Assembly: GCA_900539525.1 (NCBI GenBank)
Contig: UQCM01000018.1
Span: 1-45,873 of the forward strand
Reading direction: 5' to 3'
Origin: an uncultured Blautia sp.
Lineage (GTDB): Bacteria; Bacillota; Clostridia; Lachnospirales; Lachnospiraceae
Length of the DNA: 45,873 nucleotides
Positions 9,077-17,060 of the stretch are shown here, one piece after another. Every line of letters begins with the position of its first letter. The stretch's first letter is position 1. Position numbers and translations under genes: made by a program. The notes under the pieces are model-generated. The model was not told the origin of the DNA. It was given only the letters and a program-made list of their open reading frames with translations, and did not search any database.

Positions 9077-9207
9077 CAGCAATGCCGGGAAGCAGACAGG
9101 TATGCGGGCTGCTGTTCCGGACAGTTATTATGTAAATCAGCAATTCCGGGAGGCAGACAGGTATGGATTCTGCTGTTCTGGATCATGTAACACAGCGATT
9201 CCAAATA
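9068..9207 (+). repeat. Imperfect direct repeats between the amylase and glgB genes
   Basis: Two units of about 55-60 bp, 9068-9129 and 9132-9185, share GTAA, CAGCAATNCCGGGA, GCAGACAGGTATG and CTGCTGTTC; a third partial unit (GTAACACAGCGATTCC) follows at 9187. GCAG/CTGC segments can pair within a unit. An open frame crosses the stretch, but its codons follow the repeat rather than any protein family, so I treat it as untranslated leader. Confidence 0.75.
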
Positions 9208-9227
9208 GTAGATTGAGGTGGATGGGA

Positions 9228-11204
9228 ATGAACAAAAGAACATCGAAAAAAAGAACAGTGACAAAGAAAACGGAGATCCGTTCAGAAACAGTGAAAAAGG
9301 CAGAAGAAGAGCTTCGCATTGGTGAACTGGATCAGTATCTGTTTGGACAGGGGACCCATTATGATATTTATAAGAAGCTGGGCGCCCACAAAACAAAAAG
9401 AAACGGCAAATCAGGCGTTTATTTTGCAGTCTGGGCACCCAATGCCGCAGCTGTAAATCTGATCGGAGAGTTTAACGACTGGGATGAGGAGAGCATTCCC
9501 ATGGAAAGGCTGGAGCCTCTGGGAATCTATGAGGTATTTGTCCCGGAGGCAAAGACCGGCATGATGTATAAGTATCTGGTGCATGCGAAGAATGGAAGAA
9601 AGCTTTACAAGGCGGATCCCTTTGCCAATGCTTCAGAGATGCGTCCCGGAAATGCGTCCCGGATCGCGGATATCACAAACTTTAAGTGGGGAGACAGTGC
9701 ATGGATCTCCAACCGGAAAGGCCTGAAACAGGATGAGATGCCCATGAGTATCTACGAGGTACATCCGGGCTCCTGGAGAAAGCATCCATGGAAGGAAGAG
9801 GATGAGGATGGATTCTACAATTACAGGGAGCTGGCCCATGATCTGGTAGCCTATGTAAAAGATATGGGCTACACACATGTGGAACTGATGGGAATCGCAG
9901 AGCATCCCTTTGACGGTTCCTGGGGTTATCAGGTGACGGGATATTTTGCACCGACTTCCCGCTATGGTTCGCCTGCAGACTTTATGTATTTTGTTAACTA
10001 TCTGCATAAGAATAAGATCGGTGTGATCCTGGACTGGGTTCCGGCACATTTTCCGAGAGATGCTCATGGACTGGCAGAGTTTGACGGAACCTGTCTGTAT
10101 GAATATGCGGATCCGAGAAAGGGCGAGCATCCGGACTGGGGAACGAAGGTCTTTGACTATGGGAAGAACGAAGTAAAGAACTTCCTGATTTCCAACGCCC
10201 TGTTCTGGATCGAGCAGTTCCACATTGACGGGCTGCGTGTGGATGCGGTGGCCTCCATGCTTTATCTGGACTACGGAAGACAGGACGGACAGTGGGTACC
10301 GAATATCTACGGCGGAAACAAGAATCTGGAGGCGATTGAGTTCTTCAAGCATCTGAACAGTGTCGTGCTGGGAAGAAATCAGGGCGTGCTGATGATCGCA
10401 GAGGAATCCACCGCATGGCCGAAGGTGACGGGAGCGCCGGAGGATGACGGACTGGGCTTCTCGATGAAGTGGAATATGGGATGGATGCATGACTTCCTGG
10501 AATACATGAAGCAGGATCCGTATTTCCGCAAATACCATCACAATCAGATGACCTTTGCCATGACCTATGCATACTCGGAAAGGTATATCCTGGTGCTGTC
10601 CCATGATGAGGTGGTGCATCTGAAGTGTTCCATGATCAACAAGATGCCGGGACTTTATGATGATAAATTTGCAAACCTGAAAGCGGGATATTCGTTCATG
10701 TTCGGACATCCGGGAAAGAAGCTTCTCTTTATGGGACAGGACTTTGCCCAGTTCCAGGAGTGGAGCGAGGCGAGGGAGCTGGACTGGTATCTGTTAAGTG
10801 AGGAGAAGCATCAGCAGCTTCAGAATTACGTGCGGGCACTGCTGCATCTGTATAAGAGCAATGCAGCATGCTATCAGGGAGATAATGATCCCAGCGGCTT
10901 TGAGTGGATCAATCCGGACGACGGTGACAGGAGTATCTTCAGCTTCGTGCGTCATTCGCTGAACGGAAAGAATAACCTGCTCTTTGTTGTCAACTTCACA
11001 CCGGTGGAAAGACCGGATTACCGGGTGGGTGTACCGAAGAAAAAGCAGTACCGCCTGATCTTAAACAGCGATGATGCAGAGTTTGGCGGCAGCGGAAAAG
11101 AGCAGCCTGAGATCTACCGTGCGGAAAAGGTGGAGAGCGATGGAAGAGAGTATTCCTTTGCCTATGACCTTCCTGCCTATGGAGTAGCGGTATTTAAGTT
11201 CTGA
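9228..11204 (+). CDS. glgB: 1,4-alpha-glucan branching enzyme
   Basis: Makes alpha-1,6 branches in glycogen. 658 aa from ATG 9228, chosen because TTGAGGTGG ends 6-7 bp before it; an open frame continues upstream into the repeats but lacks a ribosome binding site. Lysine/arginine-rich residues 1-30 precede a CBM48 domain (about 35-150, VYFAVWAPNAAAVNLIGEFN) and a GH13_9 barrel: WGYQVTGYFAPTSRYG, region II DGLRVDAVASMLYLDYG with nucleophile Asp339, region III MIAEESTAWP with Glu392, region IV VLSHDEVVH. A C-terminal all-beta domain ends the protein at the usual family length. It follows the GH13 amylase and is closed by a terminator at 11233. The glgC/glgA synthesis genes are not in this window. 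Confidence 0.96.
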   Translation: MNKRTSKKRTVTKKTEIRSETVKKAEEELRIGELDQYLFGQGTHYDIYKKLGAHKTKRNGKSGVYFAVWAPNAAAVNLIGEFNDWDEESIPMERLEPLGIYEVFVPEAKTGMMYKYLVHAKNGRKLYKADPFANASEMRPGNASRIADITNFKWGDSAWISNRKGLKQDEMPMSIYEVHPGSWRKHPWKEEDEDGFYNYRELAHDLVAYVKDMGYTHVELMGIAEHPFDGSWGYQVTGYFAPTSRYGSPADFMYFVNYLHKNKIGVILDWVPAHFPRDAHGLAEFDGTCLYEYADPRKGEHPDWGTKVFDYGKNEVKNFLISNALFWIEQFHIDGLRVDAVASMLYLDYGRQDGQWVPNIYGGNKNLEAIEFFKHLNSVVLGRNQGVLMIAEESTAWPKVTGAPEDDGLGFSMKWNMGWMHDFLEYMKQDPYFRKYHHNQMTFAMTYAYSERYILVLSHDEVVHLKCSMINKMPGLYDDKFANLKAGYSFMFGHPGKKLLFMGQDFAQFQEWSEARELDWYLLSEEKHQQLQNYVRALLHLYKSNAACYQGDNDPSGFEWINPDDGDRSIFSFVRHSLNGKNNLLFVVNFTPVERPDYRVGVPKKKQYRLILNSDDAEFGGSGKEQPEIYRAEKVESDGREYSFAYDLPAYGVAVFKF

Positions 11205-11232
11205 TAAAACAGGCAGGTGTTCAGAAAATATG

Positions 11233-11268
11233 AAAAGCAGTGAGACGGAATGTTTCACTGCTTTTTTT
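11233..11268 (+). terminator. Terminator after glgB
   Basis: AAAAGCAGTGA (11233-11243) pairs perfectly with TCACTGCTTTT (11255-11265) and runs into a T tract. Confidence 0.88.
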
Positions 11269-11290
11269 CATAGGTATAACTATTGAGCAA

Positions 11291-11352
11291 GGTCCCAAAG
11301 TCATGATTTTTCATGCGAGCATGAAAATCATGACCTTTTGACCCTGGCATCA
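11291..11352 (+). repeat. Repeat family A, right-end copy
   Basis: 62 bp from GGTCCCAAAGTCATG to GACCCTGGCATCA, differing by a single base from 40190-40251. It contains the long inverted repeat CATGATTTTTCATGC/GCATGAAAATCATG, so it folds into a near-perfect hairpin. Confidence 0.95.
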
Positions 11353-11388
11353 ACGATTGTATTTATAAAAATGTTTGAGAGGGGGAAA

Positions 11389-11667
11389 ATGGGATTGGAA
11401 ATGGAACAGGGGATTCTTTGTCTGGCAGGAGCGTGCGCGCTGGTGCTGCTGATCGTCGGATGGCAGAAGAAAACGGAGGTTCTGCGGAATTTTCTTTTAC
11501 GACTGGTAACGGGAACGGCGCTGATCTTTGCTGTGAATTTTCTTCTCGCAGAGGCGGGGATAGAGGTGCATGTGGGGTTCAATCCTTTCAGCCTGCTGTC
11601 CGCAGGGACTCTGGGAGTCCCCGGAGTGGCGATGCTTTACGGAATCGCGGGGTGCAGGCTGCTGTAA
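11389..11667 (+). CDS. BofA-like (pro-sigma-K processing inhibitor family) membrane protein
   Basis: 92 aa with three hydrophobic segments (about 8-25, 38-55, 62-90). The C-terminal block, FNPFSLLSAGTLGVPGVAML, is the typical BofA-family signature. In Bacillus, BofA sits in the outer forespore membrane and holds the SpoIVFB protease inactive until sigma-K processing is needed; a sporulation role here is inferred from family only. I chose ATG 11389 because GAGAGGGGG lies just before it; the in-frame ATG at 11371 and the start at 11338 have no ribosome binding site and lie next to the repeat. No sporulation genes adjoin it. Confidence 0.82.
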   Translation: MGLEMEQGILCLAGACALVLLIVGWQKKTEVLRNFLLRLVTGTALIFAVNFLLAEAGIEVHVGFNPFSLLSAGTLGVPGVAMLYGIAGCRLL

Positions 11668-11767
11668 CTCAATGATGCCATCCGGCATATCTGCTGCGGC
11701 GTGGCCGGCTGCGAAGTGTTCTTCTTCTGGTCAGGCATGCAATCAGAATATGCTTACAGAAACTGCT

Positions 11768-12016
11768 TTATCCCTGCAGTGCCTGCTTCAGCGCTTTGGC
11801 CAGCTGATCCGGGCATGAGGTCGGTCTTGGGCCGCATTTGATACCTTCAAGTCTTGCGATCGCATCTTCTGCTTTCATGCCTTCTACAAGCCTGGCGACA
11901 CCCTGGGTGTTGCCGGAGCATCCGCCGATAAATTCTACTTTTTTAATGATGTCTCCATCCAGATCCAGAATGATCGCCTGGGAACAGACACCGCGTGTTC
12001 TGTAGGTTACTGACAT
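11768..12016 (-). CDS. TSCPD domain protein
   Basis: 82-aa soluble protein carrying the TSCPD motif at residues 66-70 (CGPRPTSCPDQLAKAL), with further cysteines at Cys11, Cys34 and Cys61 (GVCSQA, GGCSGN, IKCGPR) that could bind a metal or cluster. The same domain is found at the C-terminus of some class II ribonucleotide reductases; stand-alone copies like this are common in Clostridia and have no settled function. AAAGGAGGAA stands 7 bp before the ATG. It follows the aldehyde dehydrogenase gene on the same strand after a 158-bp gap holding a family B repeat, so it is probably separately transcribed. Confidence 0.88.
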   Translation of the reverse strand: MSVTYRTRGVCSQAIILDLDGDIIKKVEFIGGCSGNTQGVARLVEGMKAEDAIARLEGIKCGPRPTSCPDQLAKALKQALQG

Positions 12017-12085
12017 TTCACATTCCTCCTTTGTCTGTTTCTGGTGCTTATTTTAGCAGAAGAGGCGGGGGGATGCAAGTGGGGG

Positions 12086-12143
12086 CTTTCGCTTCGCTGT
12101 ACTCACAAAAAACACCTCGAACTGGCTGCGTGTGAACAGTAAC
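12086..12143 (-). repeat. Dispersed repeat family B, copy 2
   Basis: Inverted relative to the copy at 4465-4522; the shared core CAGCCAGTTCGAGGTGTTT reads on the minus strand. It fills most of the gap between the TSCPD and aldehyde dehydrogenase genes. Confidence 0.85.
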
Positions 12144-12174
12144 GTGTATTACTGATTACGGAGTGAACTGTAAC

Positions 12175-13554
12175 TTACCGCAGAAAGAGATGGATCAGCT
12201 TATCATGGATCTTCCGGTAAGGCTGATACCGCATAGGCAGATCCAGCCACAGCTTTTTGTCTACGATACTCTTGTAGTGAGAGAAGGTGTGAAAGCCTTC
12301 TTTGCCGTGGTAGGAGCCCATTCCGCTTTCACCGAAGCCGCCAAAGCCCATTTCGCTGGTGGCCAGGTGTATGATGGTGTCATTGATGCATCCGCCGCCG
12401 AAGCCGCACCGGGAAGTGATCTCACCGGCGGCTTTTTTGTTTTTCGTAAAGATGTAGAGGGCCAGGGGATGGGGCAGGGCATTGATCCTGCAGATGGCTT
12501 CCTCCAGGGAGTCGTAGGTCAGTACGGGAAGCACAGGACCGAAGATTTCCTCCTGCATGATGGCATCGTCGAAGGTGACATTGTCCATCACGGTGGGTTC
12601 GATCTGCAGGCTCTGGCGGTCATGGCGGCCTCCGTGGACGGTCTTGTCCGGATCGATCAGTTTTAAGATCCGTTCAAAATGTTTCTCATTTATGATCTTT
12701 CCGTAATCGCTGTTTTTCAGAGGTGCTTCTCCGAACTGGCGGATGATTTCCTTTTTGATTTCTGCCACAAGTGCATCCCTGATCTTCCGGTCGCAGTACA
12801 GGTAGTCGGGGGCGACGCAGGTCTGACCGCAGTTCAGATATTTACCAAATACGATCCTTCTGGCGGCAAGCCGGAGGTCGGCGCTTTTTTCTACCAGGCA
12901 GGGGCTCTTGCCGCCCAGCTCCAGAGTGACGGGGGTTAAGTGGGCAGAGGCCTGTTTCATGACTTCCTTTCCAACGGTCTGGCTTCCTGTGAAAAATATA
13001 TAGTCAAAATGCTCCTGGAGCAGGCAGGTATTTTCCGCACGGCCTCCGGTGACGACGGAGACGAAAGCCTCATCGAAGCATTCCTTTATGATCCTGCTGA
13101 TGATCCTGCCGGTGGCGGGAGAATAGGCACTTGGCTTTAAGATGGCGGTATTTCCGGCGGCGATGGCATCCACAAGGGGATCTATGGTCAGCAGGAACGG
13201 ATAATTCCAGGGACTCATGATCAGCACCACGCCGTAGGGGGAGGGCTTTTTGTAGCTTCTGGAGGCAAACTGCGCCAGAGGTGTCCAGACGGTTTTTTCC
13301 TTTGCCAGAGAACGGATGTGCCTGCGCATATAGCCGATCTCGCTGAGAACAAGTCCTGTCTCACACATATAGCTCTCGAAACTGCTCTTGCCAAGGTCTT
13401 CGTGGATGGCGGCGTTGATTTCCCTTTCATATCTCTGTATGGCAGCCTTCAGAGTGTCCAGTGCCCGGATGCGGGCAGAAACATCCAGTGTGGCTCCGGA
13501 ATAGAAATACCGGCGCTGTTTTTCCACGAGTTGTGTAATTTCTGCTTCTGTCAT
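12175..13554 (-). CDS. NAD(P)-dependent aldehyde dehydrogenase
   Basis: 459 aa, cytoplasmic; oxidises aldehydes to acids (class 3-like, YwdH/AldH group, usual length about 455). Visible are the cofactor-site motif MSPWNYPFLLTIDPL, the general-base motif TLELGGKSPCLV, the active-site LNCGQTCVAPDY with catalytic Cys246, and the C-terminal EEIFGPVLPV block. The gene is intact. Its ATG overlaps the stop of the upstream alcohol dehydrogenase remnant by an ATGA, so the two were built as a translationally coupled alcohol-to-acid pair. With its partner destroyed it may depend on re-initiation for translation. Confidence 0.94.
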   Translation of the reverse strand: MTEAEITQLVEKQRRYFYSGATLDVSARIRALDTLKAAIQRYEREINAAIHEDLGKSSFESYMCETGLVLSEIGYMRRHIRSLAKEKTVWTPLAQFASRSYKKPSPYGVVLIMSPWNYPFLLTIDPLVDAIAAGNTAILKPSAYSPATGRIISRIIKECFDEAFVSVVTGGRAENTCLLQEHFDYIFFTGSQTVGKEVMKQASAHLTPVTLELGGKSPCLVEKSADLRLAARRIVFGKYLNCGQTCVAPDYLYCDRKIRDALVAEIKKEIIRQFGEAPLKNSDYGKIINEKHFERILKLIDPDKTVHGGRHDRQSLQIEPTVMDNVTFDDAIMQEEIFGPVLPVLTYDSLEEAICRINALPHPLALYIFTKNKKAAGEITSRCGFGGGCINDTIIHLATSEMGFGGFGESGMGSYHGKEGFHTFSHYKSIVDKKLWLDLPMRYQPYRKIHDKLIHLFLR

Positions 13555-14329
13555 GAGTTCTCCTTCCTTTCCGGCACGTCTGTTCCCGGTGCTGCCTGTG
13601 TGTCTGTGTGCGGTACTGTTTCCGGTCTGTGTTCTGTCTTCATCAGCAGATGATAGAATTTCTCCAGCTCTTTGGCATCCATCAGCACCGGCACAGGGTA
13701 GAGCGGGTTTGCTTCTTTGTCAGCGTAGCGGGCAAGCTTTGGAATGTCCTCTTCCCGGATCTCGCTGATCGTATTTCCGATTCCGAAATGTTCTTTCATT
13801 TCCTGAATGGAATGAATAAAGTTCTGTGCGGCTTCCTCACAGGGGGTATCTTTCTCTGCCACACCGGCTTCGATGGCAAGCCGGTGAAGCTTTTTGTGGA
13901 TGGAGTTTCCATAGGCTTCCAGCACGAAGGGCAGCAGAACGGCATTGGCCAGTCCGTGGGGAACATTGTACTCGCCGCCCAGGGAATGTGCCACCGCCGA
14001 AGCCGATGATGGCCCGGCAGTCATTTTCATGATAGAGGGCGAGTGCCTTATCCACATTTGCGGTGGTAGGGTTCGCCACGGTCCTGTCATACATGAAAAA
14101 CCGGATGTCATTTGCTGTCAGTGCCTGTTTGAGGCGCTTTGTCAGTCCAAGGCTTTTTATGCCTGCATCCGTGATGATCAGCACGCGTTCGCAGCTCTTT
14201 TTTTTTCAGTATTTCCGGAAGTGTCTTTACACTGTATACAATCTCCGGCTTCCGGTAGGGGAGAAAAGGCAGCGCCAGCTTGAATGTCGTCTGGAAGGTA
14301 CGGCAGTAGATTTTTTTTATCTTATTCAT
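13551..14329 (-). pseudogene. Iron-containing alcohol dehydrogenase, frameshifted and internally deleted
   Basis: Reading from 14329: residues 1-43 (MNKIKKIYCRTF...EILKKK) are a normal N-terminus with a good AAAGGAGATT ribosome binding site. A run of nine A (plus-strand T at 14198-14206) breaks the frame; the reading continues in another frame through LIITDAGIKSLGLTKRLKQA to AIIGFGGG, the family's nucleotide-binding loop. There the sequence jumps straight to AVAHSLGGEYNVPHGLANAV near the family C-terminal domain and runs in the third frame to the stop at 13551. About 190 residues, including most of the metal-binding region, are missing compared with the usual ~385-400 aa. The last ~25 residues (HRPETVPHTDTQAAPGTD) look like added tail. 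It cannot make a working enzyme. Confidence 0.92.
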
Positions 14330-14357
14330 AGGAATCTCCTTTGTATATCAGGATACC

Positions 14358-14442
14358 ATGGTTGAGTGTATATTAACCATAGAATTCCATTACTTTGAGT
14401 ATCAAATGAAAAGAGTATAGCAATGGAAGGAGCATTTGTCAA
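14358..14442 (-). promoter_or_regulatory. Promoter and dyad upstream of the alcohol/aldehyde dehydrogenase genes
   Basis: On the minus strand TTGACA (14442-14437), a 17-bp spacer and TATACT (14419-14414) form a near-consensus promoter. Between it and the gene lies the dyad ATGGTT/AACCAT (14358-14363 and 14375-14380), a possible repressor site. The promoter looks intact although the first gene is dead. Confidence 0.7.
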
Positions 14443-14594
14443 TGTCAGTTACGATTCGAGGGGTAAAGTGTGGATCGTAATCCAATGTCTGCTTTACTGA
14501 TAATGAAAAATCGGTTATACTTTTTTAAAGAATGTAACAGGTGTTACTGGTCACAGAGCAGACAGTAACGACCCGAGGAAAGGCAGGTGGCAGG

Positions 14595-16178
14595 ATGGGA
14601 AGTTATCTGAATCCGGGAAACGAAAAATTTTTTCAGAGTGTAAATTCTGAAATTTATGTGGATAAGACGGGATTGATCAGCTATTGCAATCAGGTGATCA
14701 ATACCCTTCAGCGGTATTTATGCATCAGCCGTCCGCGTCGTTTCGGGAAATCTGTGACGGCGGATATGCTGGTGGCCTATTATAGCAGGGGCTGTGACTC
14801 GGAGGAGCTGTTTGCGCCTTTTGAGATCTCACAGACGGACGGATATGAAGTGCATCGAAATCAATATCATGTGATATTTTTAAATATGCAGGAATTTTTG
14901 AGCAGAACCGGTTCTATGGAAGCCATGCTGTCTCTTATAAAAAAACGTGTCATATGGGATATGAAAAGAGAGTATCCGGAAACTGTTTTTTTTGATGAGC
15001 AGGATCTGATTGGTTGTATGCAGGATCTTTATGCAGAAACCGGGATTCCTTTTGTTCTGGTCATTGATGAGTGGGACTGTGTTTTCCGTGAGTATAAAGA
15101 GGACGATGACGCACAGAAAAAATATCTGGATTTTTTAAGGGATCTATTGAAAGATAAGGGATATATTGTGCTCTGTTATATGACTGGCATTCTTCCTGTC
15201 AAGAAGTACGGGACGCACAGTGCATTAAATATGTTTGATGAGTTTTCTATGACATTTTCGGGAACTCTGGCAAAATATGTGGGTTTCACAGAGGATGAAG
15301 TGCGTGCATTGTGTGATTCTTATCAGATGGATTTTGAAGAGACGAAAAAGTGGTATGATGGCTATCACCTGGAGCATGCAGGCTCTGTATACAATCCACG
15401 TTCCGTGGTCAGTGCCATGCGGTTCCACAGTTTTCAATATTACTGGAATCAGACAGAGACCTTTGAGGCTTTGCGTACCTATATTGATATGAATTTTGAG
15501 GGGCTGAGAGACGATATTGTGGAGATGATGAATGGAAAGAACCGCATTCTGGTGAACACAGGAAGCTTTTCCAATGATATGGTAACCTTTCATTCGAAAG
15601 ATGATGTTATGACATTGCTGGTTCATCTGGGATATCTGGGGTATCTCAGTGACACAGGTGAGGTTTTTATACCCAATCATGAGATTTTGAACGAGTATGT
15701 GACGGCGGTGAGTAACTCTGACTGGGGAGAGGTGTCAAAGGCGCTAAAGAATTCCCGGCTGGCGTTGGAAGCGGTCTGGAATCGTGAGGAAGAAAAGGTG
15801 GCGGAAGCAGTGGAGCGCGCACACTATGAGAACTCGCATCTGCAGTATCATGATGAAAATGCACTCAGCTACACGATATCACTTGCTTTTTATGTGGCGA
15901 GGAATTTTTACACGCTATATCGGGAACTTCCAACGGGAAAAGGCTTTGCAGACATGGTGTTTTTCCCGAAGAAGCAGTACGCTGACCGGCCGGCGCTGGT
16001 CATTGAGTTAAAGTGGAATCAGGGCGCCAGGGGAGCCATTGAGCAGATTAAGCAGAAAAATTATTGCGAAAGCCTGAAGGATTATAAAGGAAATGTACTT
16101 CTTGTGGGAATCAGCTATGATAAAAATACAAGGAAACATCATTGTATTATAGAAGAGGAAATTTGGGGGCAGGGGTGA
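14595..16178 (+). CDS. AAA-ATPase with C-terminal PD-(D/E)XK nuclease-like domain
   Basis: 527 aa from ATG 14595 (AGGTGG a few bases upstream; the MGSYLNPGNEKFF opening is typical of the family, so I reject the frame extension to 14541). The N-terminal AAA-ATPase_like domain (about 10-285) carries the P-loop RPRRFGKS and Walker B LVIDEWD. The C-terminal PDDEXK_9-like domain holds GFADMVFF and the catalytic-type VIELKWNQ, followed by a conserved QIKQKNYCESL helix. These proteins are abundant, often in many copies, in Lachnospiraceae, Fusobacteria and Bacteroidetes; their role is unknown and a mobile or conflict-related function has been suggested. It is followed 6 bp later by an unknown membrane protein gene, probably co-transcribed. 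Confidence 0.88.
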   Translation: MGSYLNPGNEKFFQSVNSEIYVDKTGLISYCNQVINTLQRYLCISRPRRFGKSVTADMLVAYYSRGCDSEELFAPFEISQTDGYEVHRNQYHVIFLNMQEFLSRTGSMEAMLSLIKKRVIWDMKREYPETVFFDEQDLIGCMQDLYAETGIPFVLVIDEWDCVFREYKEDDDAQKKYLDFLRDLLKDKGYIVLCYMTGILPVKKYGTHSALNMFDEFSMTFSGTLAKYVGFTEDEVRALCDSYQMDFEETKKWYDGYHLEHAGSVYNPRSVVSAMRFHSFQYYWNQTETFEALRTYIDMNFEGLRDDIVEMMNGKNRILVNTGSFSNDMVTFHSKDDVMTLLVHLGYLGYLSDTGEVFIPNHEILNEYVTAVSNSDWGEVSKALKNSRLALEAVWNREEEKVAEAVERAHYENSHLQYHDENALSYTISLAFYVARNFYTLYRELPTGKGFADMVFFPKKQYADRPALVIELKWNQGARGAIEQIKQKNYCESLKDYKGNVLLVGISYDKNTRKHHCIIEEEIWGQG

Positions 16179-16184
16179 TATCGT

Positions 16185-16751
16185 ATGAAAAGAACAATAA
16201 AAATGATTTTATGTGTGAACATTATCGTGGCTTTGCTCAGTGGTTTACAGTATGCCATTTATTATATTGACAATCCGGTTAAGCAGGAGAAAACCTTTTC
16301 TGGTACAGGATGTCTGATTTATGGAAGTGAGCAGGATGATTACAGGATTGTGCCGGTAGCGGCAGCATGGAATGCGCTGCACTATATTTATGGAAACAGG
16401 GAAGATGCTTTTTCAGATGTTAGAATCAGTGTTAATGGGTGTGATCTTTCGGGTGGACATGGCTTTGCTGCTATTTTTTATGATTCCTCTCCAGAGGCTG
16501 TCACTTGCATAAATGATGATGACAGAAAATGCAGTATATTTTATGCCGGAAAGGAAGGGGAGCCTTTTATTTGCGGCATAGACAATATTTCTGAGATCAT
16601 GGAATCTAATCTGAGTACAGAAGTTAGAGGAGGTGTGCTTGTTCTGCCGGCGGATAATATGGAAGAAGCAAAAAATATACTAAGTAAGGCGGTTATCAGC
16701 CCTTATGCTATAGCACTGAAAGAATGGCTTCGAAAGAATTCTATCTTTTAA
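16185..16751 (+). CDS. Unknown membrane-anchored protein
   Basis: 188 aa, unrecognised. One hydrophobic N-terminal segment (residues 6-27) acts as signal anchor or uncleaved signal peptide; the rest is a mixed alpha/beta domain outside the membrane, with cysteines at about 44, 86, 109, 116 and 130 that could form disulfides, and a stretch SGGHGFAAIFYDSS that looks like a buried strand-turn-strand. GGGGTGAT precedes the ATG. It starts 6 bp after the AAA/PD-(D/E)XK gene and ends just before a hairpin terminator, so the two are likely one transcript. AT content is higher than in the flanking housekeeping genes. Confidence 0.65.
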   Translation: MKRTIKMILCVNIIVALLSGLQYAIYYIDNPVKQEKTFSGTGCLIYGSEQDDYRIVPVAAAWNALHYIYGNREDAFSDVRISVNGCDLSGGHGFAAIFYDSSPEAVTCINDDDRKCSIFYAGKEGEPFICGIDNISEIMESNLSTEVRGGVLVLPADNMEEAKNILSKAVISPYAIALKEWLRKNSIF

Positions 16752-16785
16752 AATACGGATAGTTTTATCCGCCAAACCGCCATCC

Positions 16786-16812
16786 AAACCGCCATTTTGG
16801 CGGTTTAAGGTT
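16786..16812 (+). terminator. Hairpin terminator
   Basis: AAACCGCCA (16786-16794), TTT loop, TGGCGGTTT (16798-16806), a perfect 9-bp stem, followed by AAGGTTTT. Another AAACCGCC copy sits just upstream at 16773. Confidence 0.72.
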
Positions 16813-16830
16813 TTAAACATTCAGTTGGAA

Positions 16831-16887
16831 GTAACAGTTCAGAGTCATACAGATTTATAAATATTTGCCGTGGGGAGCTTGCTCACC
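16831..16887 (+). repeat. Dispersed repeat family D, copy 1
   Basis: Begins GTAACAGTTCAGAG, continues CAGATTTATAAATATTT and ends GGGGAGCTTGCTCACC. It is the inverted relative of 23149-23209. The TATAAATATTT/TTATAAATC part recurs again just downstream (16896-16912), so the element seems composite. Confidence 0.8.
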
Positions 16888-16935
16888 TAAGACAAATTTT
16901 ATAAATCTATATGGCGAGAGCCATACATGAGCAAA

Positions 16936-16983
16936 AGGAAAGCCTCGCAGAGGCGATTTTGCGAATGGACTCTGAACTGTTAC
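16936..16983 (+). repeat. Dispersed repeat family C, copy 2
   Basis: 48 bp matching 6840-6887 with few differences; both end in GTTAC. It lies directly downstream of the family D copy. Confidence 0.9.
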
Positions 16984-17022
16984 AGCTGGAATGCGGTAAG
17001 ATATATTTTCCATAGAAACCCC

Positions 17023-17060
17023 TTGACTTTCCCGCTTTCCCTGCTTTATAATCGGGAAAG
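17023..17060 (+). promoter_or_regulatory. Promoter of the T-box leader and ileS
   Basis: TTGACT (17023-17028), 18-bp spacer and TATAAT (17047-17052). A perfect dyad CTTTCCCG/CGGGAAAG (17027-17034 and 17053-17060) brackets the spacer and -10 box; part of it should be the 5' end of the transcript. Confidence 0.8.

Noticed and set aside
9633..10709. 358-codon minus-strand frame inside glgB
   Set aside because: It lies fully within a conserved branching enzyme gene and has no recognisable motif.
14198..14206. Nine-A tract as a phase-variation switch for the alcohol dehydrogenase
   Set aside because: Correcting the tract would still leave a deletion of about 190 residues and another frame change, so no switch could restore the enzyme.
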